Shown here: in pieces, positions 6,954-15,125 of the stretch | How positions within the stretch are numbered: position 1 is the stretch's first letter | How the letters are laid out: each line of letters opens with the position of its first letter | NCBI RefSeq assembly: GCF_047300855.1 | Contig: NZ_CP170197.1 | Coordinates: 62,001 to 126,000 of the forward strand | Length of the DNA: 64,000 nt | Source of the DNA: Sulfuriferula sp047300855 | GTDB lineage: Bacteria; Pseudomonadota; Gammaproteobacteria; Burkholderiales; Sulfuriferulaceae | Reading direction: 5' to 3' | The notes under the pieces: model-generated | The model's input: the letters and a program-made list of their open reading frames with translations, nothing else | Database searches by the model: none | What the model was told of the DNA's origin: nothing | Position numbers and translations under genes: made by a program

Positions 6954-7811
6954 ATGAGCGGCCAAGTTTTGATCGAACCAGCGCAACTCCAACAGGCAAT
7001 GACTGCCGAGCCTATCGTGGTGATCGACACGCGCGATCCGGGCGCCTACGCCAACGGACATATTCCGGGCGCAATTAATCTGCGCGAGATTTTCACCTAT
7101 CTCGCCACCTCCGACCATGAAGGCCTGGAGGCCATGCAACATAAGTTCGCCGAAGCATTTGGCGCGGCGGGCCTGTCCGGCAAGGAAACCGCCGTGGTCT
7201 ACGAAGACACCATGAACACCGGTTTTGGACAATCCTGCCGGGGGTATTTTTTGCTCAAATATCTGGGTTACCCCAAAGCTAAGGTACTGCATGGCGGTTA
7301 TCAGGCCTGGGTCAACGCTGGCTTGCCCATCACCACTGAGCCTACCCTGCCAACCCCCGCCCAATTCCCGCTAGCCTGTGAGCCGGGTGCGGTAATGGTG
7401 GACAAGGATGAAATGCTGGCTGCACTCAATGATCCGTCGGTGATCAAGCTGGACGTGCGTGATGTGGACGAATGGATCGCTACCAGCTCCTCGCCTTACG
7501 GTCCGGATTTTTGTCCGCGCAAGGGCCGTATCCCCGGCGCGCGCTGGCTGGAGTGGTATCGCCTGATGAAGCCCGCAGACGAGGGCAGCATATTCAAGGC
7601 GCGCGATGAAGTGCTGGCGGAATGCCAGACCGTCGGTATCCACCCGCACTCCAGGGTCTACGTTTATTGCTTCAAGGGGGCGCGCGCTTCCAATACTTTC
7701 CTGGCCTTGAAAGAGGCGGGCGTGCATGACGTAAAAATTTACTTCGGTTCGTGGAATGAGTGGTCACGCGATCCGGCGCTACCGATAGAAGAAGGTTTTC
7801 CGGCAAGCTGA
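6954..7811 (+). CDS. Tandem-domain rhodanese / sulfurtransferase
   Basis: A 285-residue protein of two rhodanese domains (about 5-128 and 145-280). The first has VVIDTRDPGAYANGHIPGA. The second carries the active loop, Cys239 in CFKGAR, and is the likely catalytic half. There is no signal peptide, so it is cytoplasmic. Rhodaneses move sulfane sulfur, classically from thiosulfate to cyanide to give thiocyanate; the true substrate here is unknown. It is first in a run with a NrtABC/CynABD-type transporter and cyanase, so a role in cyanide/thiocyanate/cyanate chemistry is plausible. A good ribosome-binding site (AAAGGGG) precedes the ATG. Confidence 0.9.
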   Translation: MSGQVLIEPAQLQQAMTAEPIVVIDTRDPGAYANGHIPGAINLREIFTYLATSDHEGLEAMQHKFAEAFGAAGLSGKETAVVYEDTMNTGFGQSCRGYFLLKYLGYPKAKVLHGGYQAWVNAGLPITTEPTLPTPAQFPLACEPGAVMVDKDEMLAALNDPSVIKLDVRDVDEWIATSSSPYGPDFCPRKGRIPGARWLEWYRLMKPADEGSIFKARDEVLAECQTVGIHPHSRVYVYCFKGARASNTFLALKEAGVHDVKIYFGSWNEWSRDPALPIEEGFPAS

Positions 7812-7872
7812 GCCGGACGTTGCTTTTACCCAGCCACTGCCAACATCAACCAATAACATCAGGGAGATATTC

Positions 7873-9222
7873 ATGTCCGGTTTTGACGATCCGTTTGATC
7901 CTAATATCCAGCTCTCCGCCCAGGGTTGCAGCTGTGGCCGCCACGCCAGCCAGATCGAGCACCAGCAGGACGAAGACGCCCGTATCGGCCGGGTGGTCGA
8001 ATCCACAGTCATGCGCGCACTGTTTCCGCGTGACGAGACGCGCCGCAACTTTATTCGCGCGGTGGGGGCAGGCACCGCGCTGGCGGCGGTCTCCACTTTT
8101 TTTCCGCTATCTGCCGCCAAGGCGCTGGCTGCGGACCGTGCACCCCCGGAAAAAACTGACCTGAAAATCGGATTTGTTCCCATCACTTGCGCCACGCCCA
8201 TCATCATGGCCGGGCCGATGGGCTTCTACTCGCGCGAGGGTTTGAATGTTTCCTTGCTCAAGACAGCGGGCTGGGCTGTGGTACGCGACAAGGTAATGAA
8301 CAAGGAATACGACGCTTCGCACATGCTCTCGCCGATGCCGCTCGCCATCAGCCTGGGGCTGGGCTCGCAGGCACAGCCGATGGATGTGGCGGCGATCGAG
8401 AACATCAACGGCCAGGCCATCACCCTGCATGTCAAACACAAGGACAAGCTCGACCCCAAGCAGTGGAAAGGCTTCAAATTTGGCCTGCCGTTCGACTACT
8501 CGATCCACAATCTGCTGCTGCGTTATTTTCTGGCTGAGCATGGCCTGGATCCGGACCGGGACGTGGAACTGCGCATCATGGCGCCGCCCGACATGGTGGC
8601 CAACCTGCGTGCCGGCAACATCGATGGTTTCCTCGGGCCGGAGCCTTTTAACCAGCGCGCGGTGTACGAGGAGGTGGGCTTCATCCATACCCTGTCACGC
8701 GACATCTGGGACGGCCATCCGTGTTGCGCCTTCGGCATTTCGGAGGGCTTCGCCAAGGCCCATCCCAATACCTTTGCTGCGTTGTTTCGCGCCATTGCCA
8801 GCGCCACCGACTACGCCCACAAGCCGGAAAACCGCGCTGATATCATCAAGGCCATCGCCCCGGCGAATTACCTCAACCAGCCCATCCCGGTGCTGGAACA
8901 GGTAATGACCGGACGCTTTGCCGACGGCCTGGGCAAGGTGCGCAACGTGCCCGACCGGGTCGATTTCGATCCGTTCCCGTGGCCGTCCATGGCGGTGTGG
9001 ATGCTGACCCAGCTCAAGCGATGGGGTTATCTCAAAGGCGAAGTCAACTACCAGGGAGTGGCGGAGAATGTGTTTCTTGCCACCGATGCGCGCAAGCGCC
9101 TGAAAGAGATGGGTCTGCCTGCCCCTGCCGGCAACTACGCCAAGTACACCATCATGGGTAAGGTGTTCGACCCGGCCAAACCCGAGCAATATCTGAAGTC
9201 GTTCAGGATAAGCCGGGCATGA
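7873..9222 (+). CDS. NrtA/CynA-type ABC transporter substrate-binding protein with long Tat leader
   Basis: A 449-residue periplasmic binding protein of the nitrate/cyanate/bicarbonate family. The mature part contains GFVPITCATPIIMAGPMGFYSREG and GPEPFNQRAVYEE-like segments typical of NrtA, CynA and CmpA. The leader is unusual: about 56 residues precede the twin arginines (Arg57-Arg58 in RRNFIR, then AVGAGTALAAVS), and they include Cys19-x-Cys21-Gly-x-His24. Ribosome-binding site AGGGAGA precedes the ATG. The following permease gene overlaps by 4 bp. Cyanase three genes on points to cyanate as ligand, but sequence alone cannot separate cyanate from nitrate or bicarbonate. Confidence 0.88.
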   Translation: MSGFDDPFDPNIQLSAQGCSCGRHASQIEHQQDEDARIGRVVESTVMRALFPRDETRRNFIRAVGAGTALAAVSTFFPLSAAKALAADRAPPEKTDLKIGFVPITCATPIIMAGPMGFYSREGLNVSLLKTAGWAVVRDKVMNKEYDASHMLSPMPLAISLGLGSQAQPMDVAAIENINGQAITLHVKHKDKLDPKQWKGFKFGLPFDYSIHNLLLRYFLAEHGLDPDRDVELRIMAPPDMVANLRAGNIDGFLGPEPFNQRAVYEEVGFIHTLSRDIWDGHPCCAFGISEGFAKAHPNTFAALFRAIASATDYAHKPENRADIIKAIAPANYLNQPIPVLEQVMTGRFADGLGKVRNVPDRVDFDPFPWPSMAVWMLTQLKRWGYLKGEVNYQGVAENVFLATDARKRLKEMGLPAPAGNYAKYTIMGKVFDPAKPEQYLKSFRISRA

Positions 9223-10064
9223 TCATGATCAAGTCGCTGAATTTCAAGGCGCTGATGGTATCCGTGCTATTGCTGGGCGCCTTGCTGCTGGGGTGGTATC
9301 TGGCCACCTTGCCGCAGGCAGCGGATACAGCCGCTGTCGACCCGGAATACGCGGCGCTGATGGGGGGCGCTGCAGTGAAGAAATCGGGGATGCCGACACC
9401 GGCTGAATTGGGCCATACCCTGCGCGAACGGCTGTCGGATCCGTTCTATGACCATGGCCCCAATGACAAAGGCATCGGCATCCAGCTCGCCTATTCGCTG
9501 GCGCGCGTGCTGGCCGGGTTTGCGCTGGCCGCACTGGTGGCCATTCCGCTGGGTTTTGTGGTGGGCATGTCACCGTTGATGCAGCGTGCACTCAACCCGT
9601 ACATTCAGTTGCTCAAGCCGATTTCGCCGCTGGCATGGATGCCGCTGGCGCTCTATACCATCAAGGATTCGTCCGCTTCAGCGATTTTCGTAATTTTCAT
9701 CTGCTCGCTGTGGCCGATGCTGATCAACACTGCCTACGGTGTGGCATCGGTCAGGCGCGACTGGCTCAATGTCGCCAAAACGCTGGAGGTGTCCGCGCTG
9801 CGCAAAGCGTTTCGGGTGGTGCTGCCCGCCGCCGCGCCTACCATCCTCACCGGCATGCGTATTTCCATGGGGATCGCCTGGCTGGTGATCGTGGCGGCGG
9901 AAATGCTGGTGGGCGGCACCGGCATCGGCTACTTCGTGTGGAACGAATGGAACAACCTGAGCCTCACCAACGTCATCTTTGCCATCCTCATGATCGGCGT
10001 GGTCGGCATGCTGCTGGACCTGGTATTCGCCGGCCTGTCGCGGCTGGTGGCATATAACGATTGA
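9219..10064 (+). CDS. NrtB/CynB-type ABC transporter permease
   Basis: A 281-residue inner-membrane protein with an N-terminal helix, a polar stretch of about 80 residues, then the BPD_transp_1 core. EVSALRKAFRVVLPAAAPTI is the cytoplasmic EAA loop that contacts the ATPase. It closely follows the nitrate/taurine/cyanate permease layout. The ATG overlaps the binding-protein stop (ATGA), and the ATPase starts 13 bp downstream, so the three form one translation-coupled importer. Cyanate is the likely substrate from context. Confidence 0.9.
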   Translation: MIMIKSLNFKALMVSVLLLGALLLGWYLATLPQAADTAAVDPEYAALMGGAAVKKSGMPTPAELGHTLRERLSDPFYDHGPNDKGIGIQLAYSLARVLAGFALAALVAIPLGFVVGMSPLMQRALNPYIQLLKPISPLAWMPLALYTIKDSSASAIFVIFICSLWPMLINTAYGVASVRRDWLNVAKTLEVSALRKAFRVVLPAAAPTILTGMRISMGIAWLVIVAAEMLVGGTGIGYFVWNEWNNLSLTNVIFAILMIGVVGMLLDLVFAGLSRLVAYND

Positions 10065-10077
10065 GGATGGTGAAACC

Positions 10078-10992
10078 ATGCAAACCGATTTTTTGAAAGT
10101 TGAAGCCTTGAGCCGGATCTATCCGGGCAGCCGTGGCCAGACGCCGCTGGTAGTGTTCGAGAATGTCCATTTCAGTATTAGCAAGGGCGAATTTGTCTGC
10201 ATTATCGGCCACTCCGGCTGTGGCAAATCCACCATTCTCAACGTGCTGGCCGGACTGGATGAGCCCAGCGCCGGCGTGGTGATCATGGATGGGCGCGAGG
10301 TGGCCGGCCCCAGCCTGGATCGCGGTGTGGTGTTCCAGGGCCACGCGCTGATGCCATGGCTGTCAGTGATGAAAAATATCGAATTCGCCGTCAAGTCGCG
10401 CTGGCCAGACTGGCCAAAAGACAAAGTGCGCAGCCACTGCCAGCAGTTCATCGACCTGGTGGGCCTGACCGGTGCCGAGCACAAAAAGCCATCCGAGCTC
10501 TCCGGCGGCATGAAGCAACGCGTCGGTATTGCGCGCGCCTTTTCCATCCAGCCGAAAATGCTGCTGCTGGATGAGCCCTTCGGCGCGCTCGATGCACTGA
10601 CCCGCGGCGTGATTCAGGATGAGTTGTTAAAAATCTGTGCCGCCACCGGGCAAACCGTGTTCATGATTACGCACGATGTGGACGAAGCCATGCTGTTGTC
10701 CGACCGGATCATCCTGATGACCAACGGTCCGCGCGCCCGCATCGCCGAGATCGTGGTTAATACGCTGTCACGCAGCCGTACGCGCAATGACGTGCACAAG
10801 GATCCGCAGTACTACCGCATCCGCAACCATCTGGTGGATTTCCTGGTGAGCCGCTCGCGCGAGATGGCGCAGGCGCCCGCCGCAGACAGCGACCCGCGCC
10901 ATCCGCCCGAAGTCAGGCCGGGCGAAATGGATGATCAGCCCATAGCAAAGCCCCCGCCTGCGCAAAAACAGTCCGCCATGCACCTGGTGTAA
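10078..10992 (+). CDS. NrtD/CynD-type ABC transporter ATP-binding protein
   Basis: A 304-residue ATPase: Walker A GHSGCGKST (44-52), ABC signature LSGGMKQRV, Walker B MLLLDEPFGALD and H-loop MITHDVDEA. The last 40 or so residues form a proline-rich tail absent from typical 260-residue CynD/NrtD proteins. There is no NrtC-type fused sensor domain, which agrees with cyanate- or bicarbonate-type systems. It energises the permease encoded just upstream, and cyanase follows 28 bp later. Confidence 0.9.
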   Translation: MQTDFLKVEALSRIYPGSRGQTPLVVFENVHFSISKGEFVCIIGHSGCGKSTILNVLAGLDEPSAGVVIMDGREVAGPSLDRGVVFQGHALMPWLSVMKNIEFAVKSRWPDWPKDKVRSHCQQFIDLVGLTGAEHKKPSELSGGMKQRVGIARAFSIQPKMLLLDEPFGALDALTRGVIQDELLKICAATGQTVFMITHDVDEAMLLSDRIILMTNGPRARIAEIVVNTLSRSRTRNDVHKDPQYYRIRNHLVDFLVSRSREMAQAPAADSDPRHPPEVRPGEMDDQPIAKPPPAQKQSAMHLV

Positions 10993-11020
10993 TGATTCGA
11001 TAACCCGATAAGGAGAAACC

Positions 11021-11464
11021 ATGCAACGCACCGAAGTCACCGAATTGATCCTCGCCGCCAAGCTCAAAAAAGGCCTGAAATGGGCGGATATCGCCAAAAA
11101 AATCGGCTTGAGCAAGGAATGGACAACCGCCGCGCTGATGGGGCAAATGACCCTGGACAAAAAGCGGGCCGCCATCATCGGCAAGCTGCTCAGCCTGCCG
11201 CCGGAGGCCGTGGACGCGCTGCAAATCGTTCCTTACAAAGGTTCGCTGCCTACGGCCATTCCAACCGACCCGCTGATCTATCGCTTTTATGAATTGATCA
11301 ATGTTTATGGCACCAGCATCAAGGCGCTGATCCACGAGGAATTCGGCGACGGCATCATGAGCGCGATTGATTTCAGCATGGATATCCAGCGCGAGGCCGA
11401 CCCCAAGGGTGACCGCGTCAAAATTGTGCTGAACGGGAAATTTTTACCCTACAAGACGTATTGA
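11021..11464 (+). CDS. cynS: Cyanase (cyanate hydratase)
   Basis: A 147-residue enzyme that converts cyanate and bicarbonate to ammonium and two CO2 through carbamate. An N-terminal helical DNA-binding-like domain precedes the conserved catalytic domain. The three catalytic residues of E. coli CynS (Arg96, Glu99, Ser122) are all present, shifted by eight, as Arg88 and Glu91 in YRFYELINVYG and Ser114 in FGDGIMSAIDF. Length (E. coli 156) and the C-terminal FLPYKTY fit the family. An AAGGAGA ribosome-binding site precedes the ATG. It follows the transporter and gives the best clue to its substrate. Confidence 0.96.
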   Translation: MQRTEVTELILAAKLKKGLKWADIAKKIGLSKEWTTAALMGQMTLDKKRAAIIGKLLSLPPEAVDALQIVPYKGSLPTAIPTDPLIYRFYELINVYGTSIKALIHEEFGDGIMSAIDFSMDIQREADPKGDRVKIVLNGKFLPYKTY

Positions 11465-11490
11465 TTGATATCTGACCCCGGAGACTTTCC

Positions 11491-12789
11491 ATGACCAGAC
11501 TGAATGCGACCACCCTGACTTTTGCCGCCGGAATGCTGTTGGCTACCGGCGTGGCTTGTGCCCAATCCATTACGCTTACCAGCAAGTACCCTGGCAAAGT
11601 GTACCTGCTGCCCGCCACCCTGGAGACTACACAATGGGGCTGGTTCGACAACGCCCAGCCTCCTGTGCTTAGCGTCAGTTCGGGCGACACGGTGGTGATG
11701 GAAACCATGATGCATGCCCACAACCAGGTCGTACCGGGCAAGACCATCGAAGAACTGAAGAAGCTGCGTACCGACAACCCTGGGCGGGGCCCGCATACGG
11801 TCACCGGGCCGATCTTCGTCAACGGCGCCGAGCCGGGCGACGTGCTGAAAGTGAAGATCCAGCGCATCGTGCCGCGTGCCTATGGCACCAATTTCAACAT
11901 TCCGGGCATGTTCGGACAGTTTCCCAAGAGTTTCCAGGACGGCCAGGTTAAATATCTCTATCTGGACATGGACCGCATGGTGACCGAATTCCTGCCGGGT
12001 GTGTATGTCCCGTTGAAACCCTTTCCCGGCACCATCGGGGTGGCGCGCGCCGAGCCCGGCCGCTACAGTTCCGTGCCACCGGGAGAATATGGCGGCAACA
12101 TGGATATTCGCGAGCTTTCCGAGGGTGCGACACTGTACGTGCCGGTATGGGTGAAAGGGGCATTGTTGTGGTCAGGCGATTCTCACGCCGCCCAGGGCAA
12201 TGGCGAGGTCAATCTTACTGCTATCGAGACCGCCTACAAGGAACTCGCCGTCACCGTGGACGTGATCAAGGGCAAGAAGCTTGATTTCCCGCGCATCGAA
12301 ACGGCAACCGCATGGATCACCATGGGCTTCGACAAGGATCTCAACCTGGCGCTGGAGCAGGCCCGGACCCAGACGGTTAAATTTCTTGCCGAACAGCGCG
12401 ATATCAGCGCTGCGGACGCCGGCAAACTCATGCCCAGAGTGTCCGACTGCCGCATCTCCCAGGTGGTCAACATCAAGAAGGGCATTCACTGCATGAGCCC
12501 AAAGGACGTCAAGGCCAAAGTCATGATGCCGGAGCGCCCGGTTGCGGAAACCCGCGATTATTTTGTGACTGTGGGTAACGACGCCGATATGAACAAGGCC
12601 ATGGATGATGCCTCCATGGCCATGATCGGACTGCTGCAGGAGAAGAAAGGCCTCACCCGACTGGATGCCTACGGACTCGCCAGCGTGGCCATGGACTGCC
12701 GCGTGGGTGACGTCTCCGGCAGCGAAAAGCATGTACATTGCGTGCTTCCCAAAAGTCTGTGGCAACCACTGAAGACGCGCAAGATCTGA
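11491..12789 (+). CDS. Exported acetamidase/formamidase-family protein with duplicated C-terminal unit
   Basis: A 432-residue protein with a signal peptide (hydrophobic TLTFAAGMLLATGVACA). The FmdA/AmdA core shows the metal-binding patterns METMMHAHNQV (His75, His77) and GDSHAAQGNGE (His232, Glu239). Family enzymes hydrolyse formamide or acetamide to ammonium and the acid. The characteristic C-terminal segment is present twice, at about residues 270-342 and 353-425. Each copy has a G-x-D-x-D-x-N/M-x-A opening and a cysteine pair (DCRISQVV...HCM; DCRVGDVS...HCVLP). The periplasmic location is unusual for this family. It follows cynS by 26 bp, which suggests a second ammonium-releasing step; the substrate is not proven. 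Confidence 0.88.
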   Translation: MTRLNATTLTFAAGMLLATGVACAQSITLTSKYPGKVYLLPATLETTQWGWFDNAQPPVLSVSSGDTVVMETMMHAHNQVVPGKTIEELKKLRTDNPGRGPHTVTGPIFVNGAEPGDVLKVKIQRIVPRAYGTNFNIPGMFGQFPKSFQDGQVKYLYLDMDRMVTEFLPGVYVPLKPFPGTIGVARAEPGRYSSVPPGEYGGNMDIRELSEGATLYVPVWVKGALLWSGDSHAAQGNGEVNLTAIETAYKELAVTVDVIKGKKLDFPRIETATAWITMGFDKDLNLALEQARTQTVKFLAEQRDISAADAGKLMPRVSDCRISQVVNIKKGIHCMSPKDVKAKVMMPERPVAETRDYFVTVGNDADMNKAMDDASMAMIGLLQEKKGLTRLDAYGLASVAMDCRVGDVSGSEKHVHCVLPKSLWQPLKTRKI

Positions 12790-12798
12790 GTTATCGGG

Positions 12799-13713
12799 AT
12801 GTGGCGCAACTGGTTCGCCATCGGGCTATTCTGGCTGGTCTGCAGCGGTGCGGTGGCTGCAACGACCCCGCTGCGGGTGGTGACCACCACCACTGACTTG
12901 CAGAGTCTTACGCAGGAGATCGGCGGTAACCGGGTGGCGGTCATCGCGCTGGTGCCTGCCAACGCCAATGCAGAAGAATATCAATCCCGCATTGCCGATC
13001 TTGCCAGCCTGAAATTTGCAGATATGGTGGTTCGGGTCGGTGCTGACTACGACTTGTGGTTCGACCGCCTTTTGTCCCAGGCCAACCGGCCGGAACTCCA
13101 GCGCGGCGGCAACGCTTATGTGGATGCCTCCTTCGCGGTTGCGCTGCTCGATATACGCGCAGCCTCTTTCAGTCCATCCGGACACGCCCATGGCAGCGGC
13201 AATCCGCATTACTGGCTCGATCCCGGCAACGCGGCCATCATTACCGGCAACATTGCCGCGGCATTGATCCGGCTCGATCCTGTCCATGCCAGGCTGTATG
13301 AGCAAAGGCGCTTGGCGTTCCTCGACCGGCTGGCGCTTCGCCAGCTGGAATGGGAGCGCCGGCTCGCGCCGTTTGCCGGTAAACGGCTGCTCGCTTATCA
13401 CAACACATGGGCGTACTTCGCGCGCCGCTTCCGGCTCAATTTCATCGACTATGTGGAGTCCAAGCCCGGCGTTCCACCCAGCCCGGCGCACATGGCCAGC
13501 CTGCTGAAGCGCATGGGAAACGCAGGGGTTGCCGTTATTGTGCGGCAGCCGGCCGATCCGGTGCGCGATGCCGACTACCTTGCGCGTCGGGGCGGGGCAC
13601 GGGTGGTAGTGTTGGCCGGTTCGGTGGGGATGTTGCCCGGGACGAGCGATTATCTGGGCCTGTTTGATGTCAATGTCGCGCGGCTGGCCGTCGCGCTGGC
13701 CGGGAAATCATGA
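12799..13713 (+). CDS. ZnuA/TroA-like metal ABC transporter substrate-binding protein
   Basis: A 304-residue periplasmic protein with a cleavable signal peptide (about 1-20) and the two-lobed cluster-9 fold. Ligand candidates His137 (GNPHYWLDP), His201 (AYHNTWAYF) and a C-terminal aspartate (Asp284/290) are visible. The first ligand, normally His in DPHxYE, is absent: the region reads NANAEEYQ. A short His-rich loop (GHAHGSG) is present. Family members deliver Zn or Mn to a ZnuB-type permease, and such a permease starts 1 bp downstream. The gene is 9 bp after the formamidase-like gene, so metal supply for that enzyme is plausible. Altered metal preference, or a non-metal ligand, cannot be excluded. 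Confidence 0.85.
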   Translation: MWRNWFAIGLFWLVCSGAVAATTPLRVVTTTTDLQSLTQEIGGNRVAVIALVPANANAEEYQSRIADLASLKFADMVVRVGADYDLWFDRLLSQANRPELQRGGNAYVDASFAVALLDIRAASFSPSGHAHGSGNPHYWLDPGNAAIITGNIAAALIRLDPVHARLYEQRRLAFLDRLALRQLEWERRLAPFAGKRLLAYHNTWAYFARRFRLNFIDYVESKPGVPPSPAHMASLLKRMGNAGVAVIVRQPADPVRDADYLARRGGARVVVLAGSVGMLPGTSDYLGLFDVNVARLAVALAGKS

Positions 13714-13714
13714 C

Positions 13715-15013
13715 ATGAACGAAGCGCTGCAGTTGTTATGGCTGCCTTTCGCCGCCAGCCTTGTTCTGGTGATGGCGCATGCCTATTTCGGGCTGCAGGT
13801 GCTCGCCCGCAAGGTGATCTTTGTCGACCTGGCGCTCGCCCAGGCGGCGGCACTGGGCGCGACACTGGCTTTCCTGCTGGGCCATGCGCCGCAGACGGCG
13901 GGAAGCTACGCCTGGTCACTGCTGTTTGCCCTGGGTGCCTCAGCCCTGCTCACCGCCACCCGTTTCTGGGCCGGCCGCATCCCCCAGGAAGCGTTGATCG
14001 GGGTGATCTACGTGGTCGCCGCCGCCGCCGCATTCCTGCTGGTGGACAAGTCCCCGCAAGGCACCGAGCATATCAAGCAGATGCTCACCGGCAACATTCT
14101 CACTGTTGCCGAACGCGATTTGTTCATTGTGACACCGCTGTATGCCGCCATCGCCGGATTGCACGCCTGGGCCTCGCATCGCGGCTGGCTCGGCGGTACG
14201 CCGGCACGGGAGCTGCTGGGCGACTTCACTTTTTATGCCTGCTTTGCGGTGGTGGTGACCAGTTCCGTGGCACTGGCAGGGGTATTACTGGTGTTCTCGT
14301 TCCTCATCATTCCGGCCGCCATCGGCGTGCTGTATGCGGCGCATACCATGCATCGGCTTGCGATAGGCTGGGTCGCTGGCGCAGTCGCGAGCGCCGGTGG
14401 ATTGGCGGCGTCCTATATGTGGGATTTGTCCACCGGTGCGGCGATGGTGTGCGCGTTCGGCGTGGTGCTTGCGTTCGCGGGCTTGCTGCGCCCGCTGGCA
14501 TTCGCGCGCCGCCGATGGCATGTCGTGTCACGCGGCGTCGCGGTGTTGCGTTGGGGTTTGGCAGGGCTGCTGGCCGGATCGGCGCTATGGTGGACTGCGG
14601 CACCGCGTGCCGATCAGCCGTTTCCGGATACGCTGGAGGATCTGGCGCCTTCGGTGCGCATTGTCTATATGTCGGTGCGTGAAATCGCTGCCATCGACGA
14701 GGCCGCAGCCTATGCCGAACGTTATCGGCAGGATGGAGAACGGCTCAATGCGAGGGAAGCCGAGAGCCGCTGGAGTGGCCGCCCGCTCTCTGACGAGACC
14801 GTACGCAAGATCTCGTCATTTCTGCAATCCTACAACGAGATGCGCAGAGGCGAGGAGTTCGTGCAACGCGAGATTCGCGCTCAGGCACGCGAGCGTAATC
14901 GCTGGGGTGGTTTGCTGGTCGGTGCGGGCTTGGCTATTTTGGTTGCGCCACGCTACCGGCATGGATGGAGACTTCGGCAAACCATGGCTGCCAGACTACT
15001 CAAAGCCCGCTAA
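13715..15013 (+). CDS. ZnuB-like (ABC-3 family) permease with C-terminal extension
   Basis: A 432-residue protein. Residues about 1-275 are a ZnuB/ABC-3 permease with about eight hydrophobic helices (VIFVDLALAQAAALGA; VLLVFSFLIIPAAIGVL). The remaining 150 residues hold another membrane helix, a soluble, mostly helical stretch with many charged residues (about 310-400), and a last hydrophobic segment; I recognise no family there. Start ATG 13715 is preferred because it follows the binding-protein stop by 1 bp; the frame is open 51 bp further upstream. No matching ATPase gene is present nearby, so an ATPase encoded elsewhere, or a different function, must be assumed. Confidence 0.82.
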   Translation: MNEALQLLWLPFAASLVLVMAHAYFGLQVLARKVIFVDLALAQAAALGATLAFLLGHAPQTAGSYAWSLLFALGASALLTATRFWAGRIPQEALIGVIYVVAAAAAFLLVDKSPQGTEHIKQMLTGNILTVAERDLFIVTPLYAAIAGLHAWASHRGWLGGTPARELLGDFTFYACFAVVVTSSVALAGVLLVFSFLIIPAAIGVLYAAHTMHRLAIGWVAGAVASAGGLAASYMWDLSTGAAMVCAFGVVLAFAGLLRPLAFARRRWHVVSRGVAVLRWGLAGLLAGSALWWTAAPRADQPFPDTLEDLAPSVRIVYMSVREIAAIDEAAAYAERYRQDGERLNAREAESRWSGRPLSDETVRKISSFLQSYNEMRRGEEFVQREIRAQARERNRWGGLLVGAGLAILVAPRYRHGWRLRQTMAARLLKAR

Positions 15014-15125
15014 ACTCGCCGGATTTTCCAGTTCATTTGCGCGAATTACCGCCGCTATCTGTTCACCCCGGGCGGACTTTGCTGCAGGTAGCGTGCCGTG
15101 CGGTCACCGCGGCATTGCAGCCCGC

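Noticed and set aside
6777..7364. 196-residue N-terminal extension of the NifA-like regulator
   Set aside because: It would overlap the rhodanese coding region and both candidate regulatory sites; ATG 6776 has a ribosome-binding site and starts the protein normally.
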